A stretch of 64,000 nucleotides of DNA from Oreohelix idahoensis. Taxonomy: Eukaryota; Mollusca; Gastropoda; Stylommatophora; Oreohelicidae. The position numbers and the translations under genes were made by a program. The number at the start of each line of letters is the position of its first letter. The first letter of the stretch is position 1. The stretch is taken from NCBI GenBank assembly GCA_024509875.1, contig JAMPIV010019091.1, forward strand, positions 248,001 through 312,000, in the 5' to 3' direction. Of the stretch, positions 8,978 through 20,075 are shown one piece after another. The notes under the pieces were generated by a model that worked only from the letters and a program-made list of their open reading frames with translations, searched no databases and was not told where the DNA came from.

Positions 8978-10397
8978 TTTTAAAAAAGAATCTTGCCTTT
9001 CCTGGAAGTTTGCCTATTCTGTCGAACTGTTCTGGGAATCGCTGTTTAAGGTCATCTACTCCAGTGACGTGTAGAGTAAGATGTTCTTTTTTGTCAGCTT
9101 TAATGTTGTTAATAGTTACCACACTCAGCTTTTCGCACATTGGTAAACCCAAAATTGCAGGTCCTTCAACATCTACCAAGTAAAATGTTGACGATGTCCA
9201 TTCAGAGTCTCTGTATAAACATTCAAGTGTTACTGCTCCGAAACAGTCTATACTTGTTCCATTGTAAGCTCTTAGCTTTGTCCTGCCACTCCTACTTTTT
9301 ACATCCCTTGTGGGAAATCCTTGCTCATCCACCTTGTCAGGCATGATCTGTCTGAATATTCTTAAGGGTAGAGTGTTACCTTGGGCACCTGTGTCTATCT
9401 TGAACCGAATATATCTTTCTTTGTGCCTTTTAATTCCTGGTATTCGGAATTGTACCTTGCAGAAAGCCTGCGTTCTCTTTGGTTCATTACTGAAAGTTAG
9501 TATCTTCACAGTATCAAATGTGGAAGGATCACTTTCTTCACTGGAGTCAAGGTCCTCAGTCATCATAAAGTGTGTTTGTTTTGATGACTCTCTGCTGTGA
9601 AGGTTGTGTTGAGCACTGTCTTGTTTCCTCTTGAAACATAATTTTATCCAGTGGCCCCTCTTTCTGCAGTAATGACATGTAGAGTCTTTAGCTGGACAGT
9701 GGTTTTGTATGTGGTTTAGGCCACAACATTTACACATAGCACCTCTGCTTGTGTTGTGCTTTTCTTGTTGCTTCGAACCAGTTGCTTTGTTTTGTTTGGG
9801 TTTATAGCTTTTTACTGCATCCACCTGGGCTGTTACTGTACCTTGCTGAATTTGTTTAATGTTTAGTGCTTGTGCCTCGTGTTTCCTGCCTTCATTCAGA
9901 AGTTGTTGTAAAGTTAGTGTATCACTCTGGCTCAGTTTCCATTTCTGTAACTCTGGCATTGGTGTGCTGAGAAGGATCTGTTCGATAATTCGCTCTTTTT
10001 CTTCTTCTTTGTTAAATTTGCATACACTTGTTTTCTCCTTGATGCGAGTGAAAAAATCATCTAGACTTTCACCAGGTTTCTGTCGCAGGTGGTGAAGTTC
10101 TAATCTTGCCGCTCTAAAGTTCGTGTGCTTTATTATCAGACGTTTTTCAAATTCGTCCAATATGGCTGCGGGGTCTGTCGCCGACTCCACAGGCATGGCG
10201 GTAGCAAAACTGTTGTAAATTTTCAAACCTTCATCGTCCAATGCTTCTAGGATATATGGAGTTAGGGTTTGTCCTTCCAGACCAGTGGTCTTGGAATATA
10301 GATCTATGCGTTGGCGCCATAACAAGAAAGCTTCACTCTTATCATCTTGACCGGCGAATCTCATTTGCGGTGCGTTGCGATAGTGTTTCGCCGCCAT
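8967..10397 (-). CDS. Gypsy 1 Gag and aspartic protease
   Basis: A 476-residue frame from the first ATG after the putative primer site. Residues 1-200 are a capsid-like region (FLLWRQRIDLYSKTTG, LEGQTLTPYILEALD, FEKRLIIKHTNF, LHHLRQKPGESLDDFFTRIK). Two Cys knuckles follow; the second (CHYCRKRGHWIKLC) fits CX2CX4HX4C. The protease has its catalytic triplet in FKIDTGAQGNTLPL, with AILGLPMCE downstream. The protein packages and matures the particle. The frame ends just before RT; reading on would need a one-base shift in TTTTTT, either programmed, mutational or an error. Confidence 0.93.
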   Translation of the reverse strand: MAAKHYRNAPQMRFAGQDDKSEAFLLWRQRIDLYSKTTGLEGQTLTPYILEALDDEGLKIYNSFATAMPVESATDPAAILDEFEKRLIIKHTNFRAARLELHHLRQKPGESLDDFFTRIKEKTSVCKFNKEEEKERIIEQILLSTPMPELQKWKLSQSDTLTLQQLLNEGRKHEAQALNIKQIQQGTVTAQVDAVKSYKPKQNKATGSKQQEKHNTSRGAMCKCCGLNHIQNHCPAKDSTCHYCRKRGHWIKLCFKRKQDSAQHNLHSRESSKQTHFMMTEDLDSSEESDPSTFDTVKILTFSNEPKRTQAFCKVQFRIPGIKRHKERYIRFKIDTGAQGNTLPLRIFRQIMPDKVDEQGFPTRDVKSRSGRTKLRAYNGTSIDCFGAVTLECLYRDSEWTSSTFYLVDVEGPAILGLPMCEKLSVVTINNIKADKKEHLTLHVTGVDDLKQRFPEQFDRIGKLPGKARFFFKRQR

Positions 10398-10477
10398 GGC
10401 TGACCTCGATGACGAAAATTAGCCGAATAAACTGTACTCACGTGTTATCGTGTAGCTGTTTTGCGTCAGTCCGGTAT

Positions 10478-10492
10478 CGACCGCTGCCACCA
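10478..10492 (-). promoter_or_regulatory. Putative primer binding site of Gypsy element 1
   Basis: TGGTGGCAGCGGTCG directly follows the 5' LTR on the minus strand and begins with TGG, complementary to a tRNA CCA end. The tRNA is not identified. Confidence 0.6.
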
Positions 10493-10675
10493 TGTAATGT
10501 TATGATGTATGTATATAAGCATTACCTCGTCATCTACACAAGCACACACATGTTTCAGAAGGCACTCAGTAAAAGCATGTTCAGTTTGTAGCCATGTTTA
10601 TTTACAGGATGTCGTACATGTCAAGATTCGCATTATATTACAATGTGTGGTTTCGTATTTATGTATTATATTACA
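10493..10675 (-). repeat. 5' LTR of Gypsy element 1
   Basis: Identical by eye to 6022-6204. Followed on the plus strand by TSD CTTAC at 10676-10680. Confidence 0.95.
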
Positions 10676-11103
10676 CTTACAATGCATGTGACTTTAAACA
10701 GATGAAAGTCAATTAAATATCTGGTAAAGTCCGTTATATAACTAGAACCACCAGGCCTTTACACCCCTCCACTTTAATATTACTCTTGTTCATAGTTTCT
10801 TCTTGATTTTGTTTGTTTGTTTTTTATTTTATTATTTAACGTATAGGCCTAAGCACAATTGTGAGTATCCCTATTTTCAAATGTGATCCCACTTTCTCAT
10901 GTCGGCAGTTGTTCATATTATTTGGAATTGAAAACAATATATATCCTAATTATAACCCATCAGAGGTTGAACGGGATTTCTGTTTATCTTCATTAATTTA
11001 AAAAAAAAAAGGAAGCTATGACGAATCGTAACTGTTTATGTGTTATTATAGATTGGCATATGAAATTAGTTTATCACAAACGAAGGAATGCGATCGACGT
11101 GTC
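10676..11103. other. Transposon interior with SINE-B motif copy 2
   Basis: Probably the continuation of the LINE-R 3' flank, then non-coding transposon sequence. A SINE-B motif (ATATATCCTAATTATAACCC, then GGTTGAACGGGA, plus orientation) lies at about 10938-10985, followed by an A-run near 11000. Confidence 0.5.
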
Positions 11104-12388
11104 TCATTCCGAATCGGACGACTCCAATAAGTTCACAACAGTTATTGCTTCGATAAACTGCAAGCCATCTCGCTGCCAGTAATCTTCTTCTTCCTGGAGC
11201 ACGTGTTCTTCACATTTAGCCCAGTACTCTGTATCTATTCGTGAAAGGGCCTCACGAGTCATATCTTTAACATCGCACATTTTAAAAGTGGGTTCTGGGC
11301 GGCCACTTGCCCTTTAACTCTAGCCCAAACCAGCTCTATTGGGTTAAGGTGAGAATGGTAAGGTGGGAGTCGAAGAGAAACATGACCCTGCTCGTGGATG
11401 ATTTTATCAATCAGATACACTTTTGTCTTATTCCTCTGTCTCACAAGCTGCAACAACTCTGGTTTTAAATAGCTGTTGTCAGCGAAGATATTTTCATTCA
11501 TAAGCCACCTCCTGATTTCGTCTTTCGTGCTTGCCGAAGTGGGAGCTTTATCCTCCTGCGCTAGAACATTATGATAGGACGCATTATCCATCACCAGGCA
11601 AGACGGCCTATCTAGAGTCGGGAGGAGTGTATTCACTATCCAATCTCGAAATATTTGCCCATTCATTTCACTGTGGTAGTCCCTACCATCTACAGACTTT
11701 GATTGAAAAATAAGCTCTGCATCACGGACAAGCCCATTCTGTCTGCTGCCAGCATGTGCTAACATAAAGCGTTGACCTTTGCTGCTGGGAATTTTCCTTC
11801 TATGGTCTCCGTCAACAGATTGCCATTCTTCCTCGTTCTTATGATGAGCATTAACCCAAGATTCGTCCAAATACACTATATCATAGCCGTCTTGCTTTCT
11901 CTCACGAATCTGCCTAAGGTATTTGCTTCGAGCTGCAACCAGATGTGGTTTCCCACATAAAAAATTCCTTCCGAATAACGTTTTTCTAAAAGTGAAGCCG
12001 ACACTTCTGACGAGTTGCCAAAGAGTTGTTTTTGAGACGTTAATATCGCATTCTGCTTGCAGCCACTTTTCAGCATGCGGAGAGTAATAAGTTGATTGGC
12101 ATTACACATCTTCAAAATCAAACGTCTAATGACATCCTTGTCAAAATCATCAATTTTTTTCTTCCTTCCTTGCTTAACTGCAGCCTGTGTACAATCACCG
12201 TCCTGTTGTATCCAACGTCGAAAAGATCTTCTATCCACACCCAGGGCCTTTCGTGTTCTCCTACCTGGTTCTTGGATGTCGTGGTATAAACAACCCATCT
12301 TAGCCTCTCTGCGAAAATGCCTGTACAATATAACAGTTACCTTCTGCAAAGTGATAAATTTGCATTTAAGATTCATTGCGCTTTTCAT
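11104..12388 (-). pseudogene. IS630-Tc1/mariner transposase with wide DDE spacing, two frameshifts
   Basis: The N-terminal part (from 12388) has helix-turn-helix-like content (ALGVDRRSFRRWIQQDGD). After a one-base break near 12073 the frame continues through KTTLWQLVRSVGFTFRK into the catalytic part (open 11876-11259). That carries YLDESWVN (first D), LVMDNASYHN (second D) and LPPYHSHLNPIELVWARVKG (E). I count 83 residues between the second D and the E; usual Tc1/mariner has 34-41. A second break near 11275, in a T/A run, separates a C-terminal tail ending at TGA 11104-11106. The long spacing recalls the DD82E Sailor group. The enzyme would cut and paste the flanking TIR element. Confidence 0.85.
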
Positions 12389-12468
12389 AATTATGCAGTT
12401 TAGTTTATTAATATATTATACGCTGGTGTCGTTTTGTTTCGTTGCAGCCAACTAATTGCAATTAGCAT

Positions 12469-13449
12469 TTATAACACATAAGGAAGGGAAACCACGAGGC
12501 CTGTAAACAGTAAATTAACATGAAACAAATATAAAGGTATGTTATAAGGCACTCGTAGGAAATAAAGAAGTAGAACACTAGACAACAGAAAAACAACAGA
12601 CATAAGTGGCTTACCCAGGATTTGAACCCTGGACCTTCCGTGCGACAACACCGCCTAGCTATGCAAGCGAATCACACTGTCCTCCCTGCCATCTACGCAT
12701 CCCCAAAAAGGATGTTTCAATGACAGGTCATTAGTGCGAACCTCTATACATAACACCGGAAGTTTACCATGTGCAGTTCAGCCTATTAATGACGCAATCA
12801 CTTCTGTTGTTCCCCTATATATCAGTATTGGTCAGTCCAACAAGACAAAGACCTTAATACTGTGTCCAGTATAATAGTAGACTTAGAACAGTAAGAACAT
12901 AACAGAGGGTAGGTTTGGTATTGTATAAACATTTATAACACATAAGGAAGGGAAACCACGAGGCCTGTAAACAGTAAATTAATATGAAACAAATATAAAG
13001 GTATGTTATAAGGCACTCGTAGGAAATAAAGAAGTAGAACACTAGACAAAAGATACCCTCTGTCCTGTTCTTACTGTTCTAAGTCTACTATTATACTGGA
13101 CACAGTATTAAGGTCTTTGTCTTGTTGGACTGACCAATACTGATATATAGGGGAACAACAAAAGTGATTGCGTCATTAATAGGCTGAACTGCACATGGTA
13201 AACTTCCGGTGTTATGTATAGAGGTTCGCACTAATGACCTGTCATTGAAACATCCTTTTTGGGGATGCGTAGATGGCAGGGAGGACAGTGTGATTCGCTT
13301 GCATAGCTAGGCGGTGTTGTCGCACGGAAGGTCCAGGGTTCAAATCCTGGGTAAGCCACTCATGTCTGTTGTTTTTCTGTTGTCTAGTGTTCTACTTCTT
13401 TATTTCCTACGAGTGCCTTATAACATACCTTTATATTTGTTTCATATTA
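12469..13449 (-). repeat. Inverted tRNA-SINE composite flanked by 15-bp TSD
   Basis: Direct repeats AATTGCAATTAGCAT at 12454-12468 and 13450-13464 bound a 981-bp unit. Inside, arms of about 396 bp (12516-12911 and 13054-13449) are inverted copies with few mismatches. Each has a family T tRNA head (B-box GGTTCAAATCC on the outward-reading strand) plus about 250 bp of other sequence. The 142-base spacer holds a further SINE 3' half. Only the left end has the complete SINE 3' terminus (12469-12515), so the parental RNA was probably minus-strand and the right arm a snap-back copy. Confidence 0.85.
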
Positions 13450-13464
13450 AATTGCAATTAGCAT

Positions 13465-13854
13465 ACGCCGCTGAAATAATTACTCGCGACTGTGTACAAT
13501 AGGTGCGCACTCGTGCGGACATGTAGTCACTATACTAATTCAAACAACAAAAAAATATTGAATAGCACATTTCATCACTTGAGCTGTGGTGAAACAAAAA
13601 TTAAGTGCGCAATTTTTGAACGGATGTTGTAACTTTCCTGTAGAACTACTAAAAATTAACCCAGACAACGGTAAGAGTTTTTTTATATAACTTAAAGAAG
13701 AAAATTCGAACATGACATGAGTTTTGTAAGTTCAAAAAATATATTAATAACTGCATTGATATCAGTAGGGCACGTAGCAAATTTCAATAACATCCGTCAA
13801 GGGGTTGCAAAGTTACAACGTTCAATGTGTGGGCACGAATTTCCGAACGGACTA
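13465..13854. other. Right end of the Tc1-type transposon, non-coding
   Basis: No ORF. Ends with the right inverted repeat, about 13828-13854. Confidence 0.7.
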
Positions 13855-13869
13855 TAGTTCTTGTTATAT

Positions 13870-14356
13870 ACTGTTTTACTATACTGTGCTATTCTCTAGG
13901 TTTATCTATTCCCAACACCTGTTCCACCGTTATGGATGAATTGCATGCCTGTAAATAATGTCATATTGGTTTTATCTGTTGTTCATACTTCCTACATTTT
14001 AGTAGGAAATGCTCTATATATTTTTTTTTTCTAGATACTGCACAGTAAGGTTCTTCTGTTCTAAAAAAGCCCATTACTAGTTGCAATCTAAGAAGTTTCT
14101 TATTGCTAGGAATTTTTAGTTCTCTAGATACGTGACATGTTCTTGTTGGAGTCTTGAACAATTTATATGCATGTCTGCGCTTCAGACTTCTACCCCACTC
14201 TACTGTCCATTCCTCGGTTATTATTCTTTTAATTAAGCTTTTGATTTCTGTTTTACTCATCCCCACATTTATTTGTTTTCTATTAGTTCTAAATTTCTTA
14301 GCTTCTTTATCCTCCTTTTCATTTCCTTCTATGCCAAAATGTGAAGGTATCGAACA
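13870..14356 (-). pseudogene. LINE-R C-terminal fragment, copy 2
   Basis: The minus strand reads IPSHFGIEGNEKEDKEAKK, then MGMSKTEIKSLIKRIITEEW, HVSRELKIPSNKKLLRLQL, FFRTEEPYCA and EHFLLKCRKYEQQ, colinear with copy 1 at 5163-6016. The first Cys of the Cys/His module is partly lost (CAVSRKKKY). A stop near 13961 and the absence of the RNase H start show decay. Confidence 0.85.
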
Positions 14357-14572
14357 TAAATTAATATCTTTAATTTTGTATCTTCTCCTGTAGACCCTTT
14401 TGTGTACACTGTAATACTGTCCTTTGATATTTGGTTTTTTTTTTTACTATTTTCCCGAGGCCTACAGTGTACCACCAGAAGACCTTCTTCCTACTATTGG
14501 TGGTTTAAAAGCACTGTCATAGAGAATAGCCTACATAAGCTCCGAACAAAATTTGTAAACATTTTTATTTTA
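14357..14572. other. Short unassigned spacer
   Basis: Contains a T13 run. Nothing else is recognised. Confidence 0.5.
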
Positions 14573-16435
14573 CGAACTCTGCCTAGGTCGGTCCCACGCT
14601 CGGCTGAAAAAGTCAGGAGGGCGGCATGCATCGAGGCCGTAAGGAGGCAGCCCCTCCAACTTGCAAAGGCACAACAGTCCAATCACATGTTTACCGTGAG
14701 AAAAAAAAACCAGATTTTTTTAATGACAGAGAGATAACCGGACTAATCATAAAGGCGACGAACTGGCTAGAATTATGAACGACGATTTATGGAACATTAG
14801 GAGTATTAACGGGAAAGAAGAGGAGCTGGTGGAGACGAGGAAAGCAAAATTAGAAATCCTGACTGACGGAAACTAAGAAAAAGGGACAAGGGGTTATGGA
14901 TCTCGATGGCGACATACTGCTCTACAGTGGAGTCCCCACAACCGAAAGAGCTAAAGAGGGTGTGTGTTGTATTGTGGCTAAAAACAAAAGAGATAGCATC
15001 AAAGGGTAGAACTCTGTCTCGGAGCGCATTATGGCGCTAAAGCTAAAAGAAGGAGAAACCATAGTCAACCTTGTCGTTGTGTATTGGCCAAATGAAGATG
15101 AGCGAGCAGACGTCAAAGAAGAATTCTTCGAAAGACAGTGGACGATTGCCTGGATGAAATTATCTTCCTTGGAGATTTCAATGCCAGCGTTGGAAATGAC
15201 CATGCTAGATGGGGCGGAGTTATGGGAAGGTATGGAGAAGATACATTGAATGACACCAGAAAGCGGCTCCTTAGATTCTGCACTGAGCAAAACCTTGTCA
15301 TTATGAACTCACAGTTCCCCCATATAAGCACACATACATACACTAGATATGAACCACCTGAGAATGAGAAATCAGTCATCGACTATGCCATTGTTGGGAA
15401 CAGCTCATTCAAGTATTTGCGCGATGCTAGAATCCGGAGAGGGCCAGAGATTGGAAGTGATCACTACCTGCTGATAATTAAAAGAACAATTGAAGGATTT
15501 GCTCGGCCTAGGCATTGCTTACCATCACGCAAGAAACTAAGTAATCGAGCAGGGGAGATGAGCATTAAGACCTACAAGCTAAGAGAGCCAAAAGTTAAGA
15601 CCAGATATCAGGGGTTTATTGCCACAGCAGTGAGAAACATAGAAGAACGATCTCATGACCTAGAAACACTCTGGCTTAAATTCAAGGGCATCATAAAAGC
15701 AGCTGCAGCAGAATGTGTTGAAGTCGGACTTGGGAAGAAGTGAAAGAGGGCACCTAGAAAAGAAGAAAAGAATGCTCAAGAAATTGTTCTACAAAACCCT
15801 AAAGAACATGAGGAAGTAAAAACAGTACCCTCTTAAATTTATAAAGGACAAGCAAGACAAATTGTTTACTGCCCCAAAGGAAGTAATGGAAAGATGGAGA
15901 GATTATTTCTCAGAGCTCCTTGGTGGTGAGCGAGGTCAAGCCTCAGAAATTATAAGTACTAGCACAGAAAAGGAAACCAATGGTGGTGAAGATTTCATCA
16001 AGATGGACGAACTGACGGCAGCACTGGAGAAAATCAAAATGAGCAAAGCAGCAGGACATGATGGTATAACACCAAAGATGGTTAAGTACAAAGAAGCAGC
16101 AGGCGACCTGTTACTCCTGCGGGTACTTCGGGCAGCATGATGCCACCAGGCCATACCAAAGGATTGGGAGATTACCATCATAATACCCATATTCAAAAAG
16201 GGTGACAACTAACAATGTGGGAATCATAGTCATTTCTCTTTTCATTGTCTCTGGTAAAAACTTACTCTAGAGTCCTGAAGCAGAGACTCTGACTACTAGC
16301 TGAGCCTTAAATAGGTAACGTCCAGTGTGGCTTCCAAGCAAACCGAAGTACTCAAAACCTTATCGTCACACTCAGGCAGCAGAGTGAACAGGCCCTTGAG
16401 TATAAAGCTGAGATGCATCTTTGTTTCTTGGATCT
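14573..16435 (+). pseudogene. LINE-A copy 2, 5' part (endonuclease and start of RT)
   Basis: Colinear with the minus-strand LINE-A at 1-2258, starting at the shared leader. It reads SERIMALKLKEGETIVNLVVV and FLGDFNASVGNDHARW, then GSDHYLLIIKRT (15138-15743 open), then KAAGHDGITPKMVKYK (15862-16140). Stops and frame breaks separate these pieces. The alignment continues to the sequence corresponding to LCFIDL, where a 2.2-kb element has inserted at GATCT. Confidence 0.92.
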
Positions 16436-18654
16436 TATAGCGAGATTTGGTACCACTTGCTTCGTTTGTGGAAAACTGTGTAACGCGACACACACACACG
16501 CGACACGCACACACACACAGCGCAAGGACAACGCGGCGGTCTTGCTTTGAAGTTTGAAGGAGGCGGAAAAATGTACATTACGTTTAGCCGGGAGGCCTAG
16601 CGTATATAGGGAATGGCGGACTTTAAAAGTTTGCATTTACAGGAAATTAAATTTAAAACTACAAGAAAACGCCTGGTTGGAATACAATTAAATAAAATAA
16701 TGCACCAAAGGAGATAGACTATAAATGATATCCAAAAGGATATTATTCAAATATAAATAGTTTTAAAAATAATTAACATTTTTCATCGTAATCACATCTG
16801 CTAAAAGTTAGCTAATACGCTAATACATGCTTACCACATGCTTACGGTAAGCGATTGAGGGCAAGTTCCGTATCCTACTAGTGACTAGGCTGTTGCTACT
16901 GGTGTCAGACTGTATCGGCTAGACCGTTCCTCTGACGTCCAGGCCGGATCATGCTGCATGGGCAACAGCTTGATCTAACATTGCCCAACCTCGTGCCACC
17001 GAAAGTTATTTCGGGAGGTACGCTCCTTTGGTCAGAAATGACTGGTAGGGAAGATCACAAGATCACAATCTTTAAAAATTTATTATACATACATGCCTAA
17101 ACGAATTGCGATAAAACTTGAATAGAATGAAAGCCTCATATGGGGAAAATGAAAGGATACATAGGAAAGAAGGAAAGATATAAGTGTGTAGTGAAAAGAA
17201 GAGAAAACAAGTACAGAAAAAGCACAGATCGTCTCAAATCGCCTCAAACCGAGAGATTAAACGAAAATCTTTTGGGACTTTAGGAGGTGCTTTCTCGTAC
17301 GTGAGATATACCCATATATAAGGACAGAGCGGCGCGTTGAAAATCACACACACCAAATCCAGAAGCCAGAGTGAGAAACTGGAAGACAGCATCTGCAAGA
17401 AAAGTTCTTTTTTCACGCTGCATGCAGGGCAGATTAAATTCAGCAAATACAGTCTCACCGTGAGCTTATTAATCCTAAGAGGGTATGTAAGTTTATTAAA
17501 GAAATAGGTATGACTAATATCATTTTATTTCAGATTTTATTTACGATTTTATTGTATCAGATATAATAAAAAGGGAATGACGCTAACCAGAGATAACCTC
17601 CACCGGCATTGTCAGGAAGCATAACCATTAATTGGTTAGCCAAATATAGCATGGCTAGTTCTTGCCTGGAAGCTTACGACATACCAGCAAGTACATAAGT
17701 GACTTGACATCCATAAGTGGAAGGTAAAGATTATATCGTACCCATGTATCATAACATGTGATTTATTCATGTATTTTGTTATTTTATGCACAGTAGACAT
17801 TATCTTATCATGCTATCTCTGTAACATACTACCATGATTCATTCATTTATATACAAACACTGAAGACATGGTCGCATCATGAACAGCAGTTGGTGGTGAG
17901 ATTGTTGGAACACCATGGCCACCTATTACCTTTTGTTCCAGGTTTTTATGATCGAGTTTTATGATCATTCCTGATCAAGCTCATGTTCGAGTAACTAAAG
18001 ACTTGAGGACCGTTGATCCTGCTAACTGAAGCCTAGAGGTCAACCAATCTTCAACACCTTAGTCCCCCGTAGTTATAGGGCGGGCTGAAGGAAATTCTTC
18101 CTGATCATCAGTGTGTCTCAGGAACCTCGAACAAATACCAGATGAGTTTATGTGTATTCAATCCAACAAATCCTGTGAGCAGTTTCTAAAGCGATGGTCG
18201 ATGATGATATCATCTAGAAACTAGATATACTGTGACAGACTGTTCTAATTGCATTGGAAGTTTTATCCAAGATTTTTTTCTATTATTTATTTTAATTTGT
18301 AACTATAAATAATCATACATTTTACCATCTTCCAACACCCATGTCTCATTACAAGAATATATAGATGTACATAATAAATTATGAAATTGTACTCAATTGA
18401 CTTGGTAAATTTTTAACTGTTAAATTTTGAGTTACTTTTTCTAATTTAATTATATTATCACATAGGGTTACTATAGCGAAAGTAGCACCGTATACTTCTG
18501 AAGTCTAAATCTATTGTCCAGCTCAGAGTATTCACAGCTGTAACTCACTTGTGATACCAGTATACTTCTCGGGCACTGGAACTTCATACTTTCTGGAGAG
18601 AGATTCTACTTCTGCTCTACCACTATTATCATACTAGGAAAACCTTTCGCTACA
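16436..18654. mobile_element. 2.2-kb insertion with TG/CA-type ends, candidate solo LTR
   Basis: Interrupts LINE-A copy 2 exactly, with GATCT duplicated at 16431-16435 and 18655-18659. Ends are TATAGCGA and TCGCTACA, a 7/8 inverted match; a single change would make the left end TGTAGCGA, a normal LTR terminus. No coding frame of note, apart from (CA)n near 16490-16520. It is either a solo LTR of a large-LTR element (compare the 2.6-kb LTRs at 32577) or a non-autonomous DNA transposon with 5-bp TSD. Confidence 0.7.
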
Positions 18655-18659
18655 GATCT

Positions 18660-19352
18660 GGAGAAGACGCTTGTCAAGGTCCCCTGGAGAAAACTTTGGG
18701 ACTGCTTGGCAAAGAAAAACATTCTAGTACCTCTGATCCATGCTATAAGAGCTTCTACACGAGTTGCAGAAATTATGTGAGGACAGCAAACCATAAGTCA
18801 GGACCACCCCTGATGTAAAACATGGTGATATTCTGTCACCTTATCTTTTCATACTCCTCATCGACGATGTCATCAATGCATGTAAGGAGAAGACAGGAAA
18901 ATATTCAGTGGGATACTGGAAGATGAGACAGGTCTGTATTTCAGAGCCGGCAATTGCCTATGGTGTTGCTCTGATTGCTAAATCAGAGGCACATCTCCAA
19001 TCCAACCTGCACGTCTGGAAGGAAGAGCTGGAGACGAGATGAATGGTCATCATCAGCTCCAAAACAAAAGCCCTGGTGATATCACGAGAGTGAAGAAGGC
19101 ATCAGATTATGCTATGAGAACTGGTCCTGGAGCAGGTCAATCACTTAAAAGACCCTGGAGCTGTCATAGACTGGGAGGGAGGTATCAAAGAAGAGTTGGC
19201 TACCCGATGAGCAGCAGCTGGGGGACTTTTTCAGACCATAAATCGAGGCTTCCTCAGAAAATGAGAAGTTGGCAAGAAGACAAAGATGGCTGTATACGGC
19301 TCCGCCTATTTTTCAATCTTGATCTATGGATGTGAGTCGTGGGCAAAAGCGC
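18660..19352 (+). pseudogene. LINE-A copy 2, 3' part (RT palm and thumb)
   Basis: Resumes exactly where the 5' part stopped: KVPWRKLWDCLAKKNI, then a ...LSP-like turn and a degenerate YADDVALIAKSEAHLQSNL (18960-19010). It ends in YFSILIYGCESWAK near 19345. Several stops are present. It then abuts a LINE-R fragment at about 19353. Confidence 0.88.
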
Positions 19353-19976
19353 TGGAAATAACTAATGACAAGTCCGTCAATAAGCTACGGATCTTAACTG
19401 ATTCTCTATCAGCAATGCAAGCACTAAGTAATGCATATGAATGTAGCCGACCAGACATAGCAGAAGAAATTTTTCAACTTAGCACATTCCTAAACACCAG
19501 AGACGGCACAGTACTAATAACATGGATACCCTCACATGTGGGAGTAGAAGGAAATGACGTAGCGGTCAAGGAAGCTAAAACAAAAGAAGCAGCCTTAACC
19601 ACATAAATAGCGATTTGGGCTCAACAGAGATCAAAAGCATAATAACAAGTCTAATAGCAACGAAATGGATAAAAGATTGGAAACAAAGCCAGAAAGCTAG
19701 ACATGCTTATAAGCTGCTGAAAGGTCCAACATGAATACCTCAGATAAATAGAGAGCTAAAAATTCCATGTAATAAAAAGCTTATTAGACTACAATTAGGA
19801 ATAGAAAAGTTTATGATAGAGGAACCCCACTGTGTAGCAAGTCTTGAGAAAAATACCATAGCTCATTATGTACTAACATGCAAGAAATTTGAACAGCAAA
19901 GAAAACCACTTAAAGAATATTTGAAAGCACAAAACTCACCATCAGTAGAAACTGTCCTAAAAGTTGACTGCCGTAA
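19353..19976 (+). pseudogene. LINE-R C-terminal fragment, copy 3
   Basis: Reads ILTDSLSAMQALSNAYECSR, ITWIPSHVGVEGNDVAVKEA, then after a stop and frame change IEEPHCVASLEKNTIAHYVL. Colinear with copies at 5163 and 13870. Its 3' end is cut at 19976, where the next LTR begins with TGTCGTG. Confidence 0.85.
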
Positions 19977-20075
19977 TGTCGTGTTTTGGTCTGTCTTAAA
20001 CCACGGTCATATTTACCGCACGCAATACTATAGGAAACGGACCGACACAACAACCAATGAAAACGCTCCTTTTTC
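19977..20075 (+). repeat. 5' LTR of element 2, segment 1
   Basis: Matches 32072-32171 with few changes. Ends at CTCCTTTTTC, where the LINE-B-bearing insertion starts. Confidence 0.9.

Larger units (their letters stand above)
6022..10675 (-). mobile_element. Gypsy element 1 (Ty3/Gypsy, PR-RT-RH-IN order), complete
   Basis: 183-bp LTRs at 6022-6204 and 10493-10675, identical as far as I can read, flanked by the 5-bp TSD CTTAC (6017-6021, 10676-10680). LTR ends are TGTAAT...ATTACA. A polypurine tract (CAAAAAAGGGGGGA, minus strand) abuts the 3' LTR at 6205-6218, and a putative primer site TGGTGGCAGCGG abuts the 5' LTR. Identical LTRs imply a recent insertion, yet the coding region has two frame breaks and one stop. 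Confidence 0.95.
4814..13854 (-). mobile_element. Tc1/mariner-type (IS630-Tc1) DNA transposon with nested insertions
   Basis: Terminal inverted repeats start TAGTCCGTTCGGAAATTCGT at 4814 and end with the reverse complement at 13854, about 27 matching bases. Both are bounded by TA (4812-4813, 13855-13856), the TSD of this superfamily. The transposase (11104-12388) is on the minus strand. Removing the Gypsy element (about 4.66 kb) and the SINE composite (about 1.0 kb) leaves about 3.4 kb, which still includes the LINE RNase H fragment. The original transposon was therefore probably 2-2.5 kb. Confidence 0.85.

Noticed and set aside
8960..8995. Classic -1 frameshift site (TTTTTTA) between protease and RT in Gypsy element 1
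   Set aside because: The zero frame reads the six T as two whole codons, and RT is in the +1 frame, so the -1 slippery geometry does not fit. A plain indel or +1 event is more likely.
6399..10691. Plus-strand open frames across Gypsy element 1
   Set aside because: Antisense to gag-pol, with low-complexity content and no motifs.
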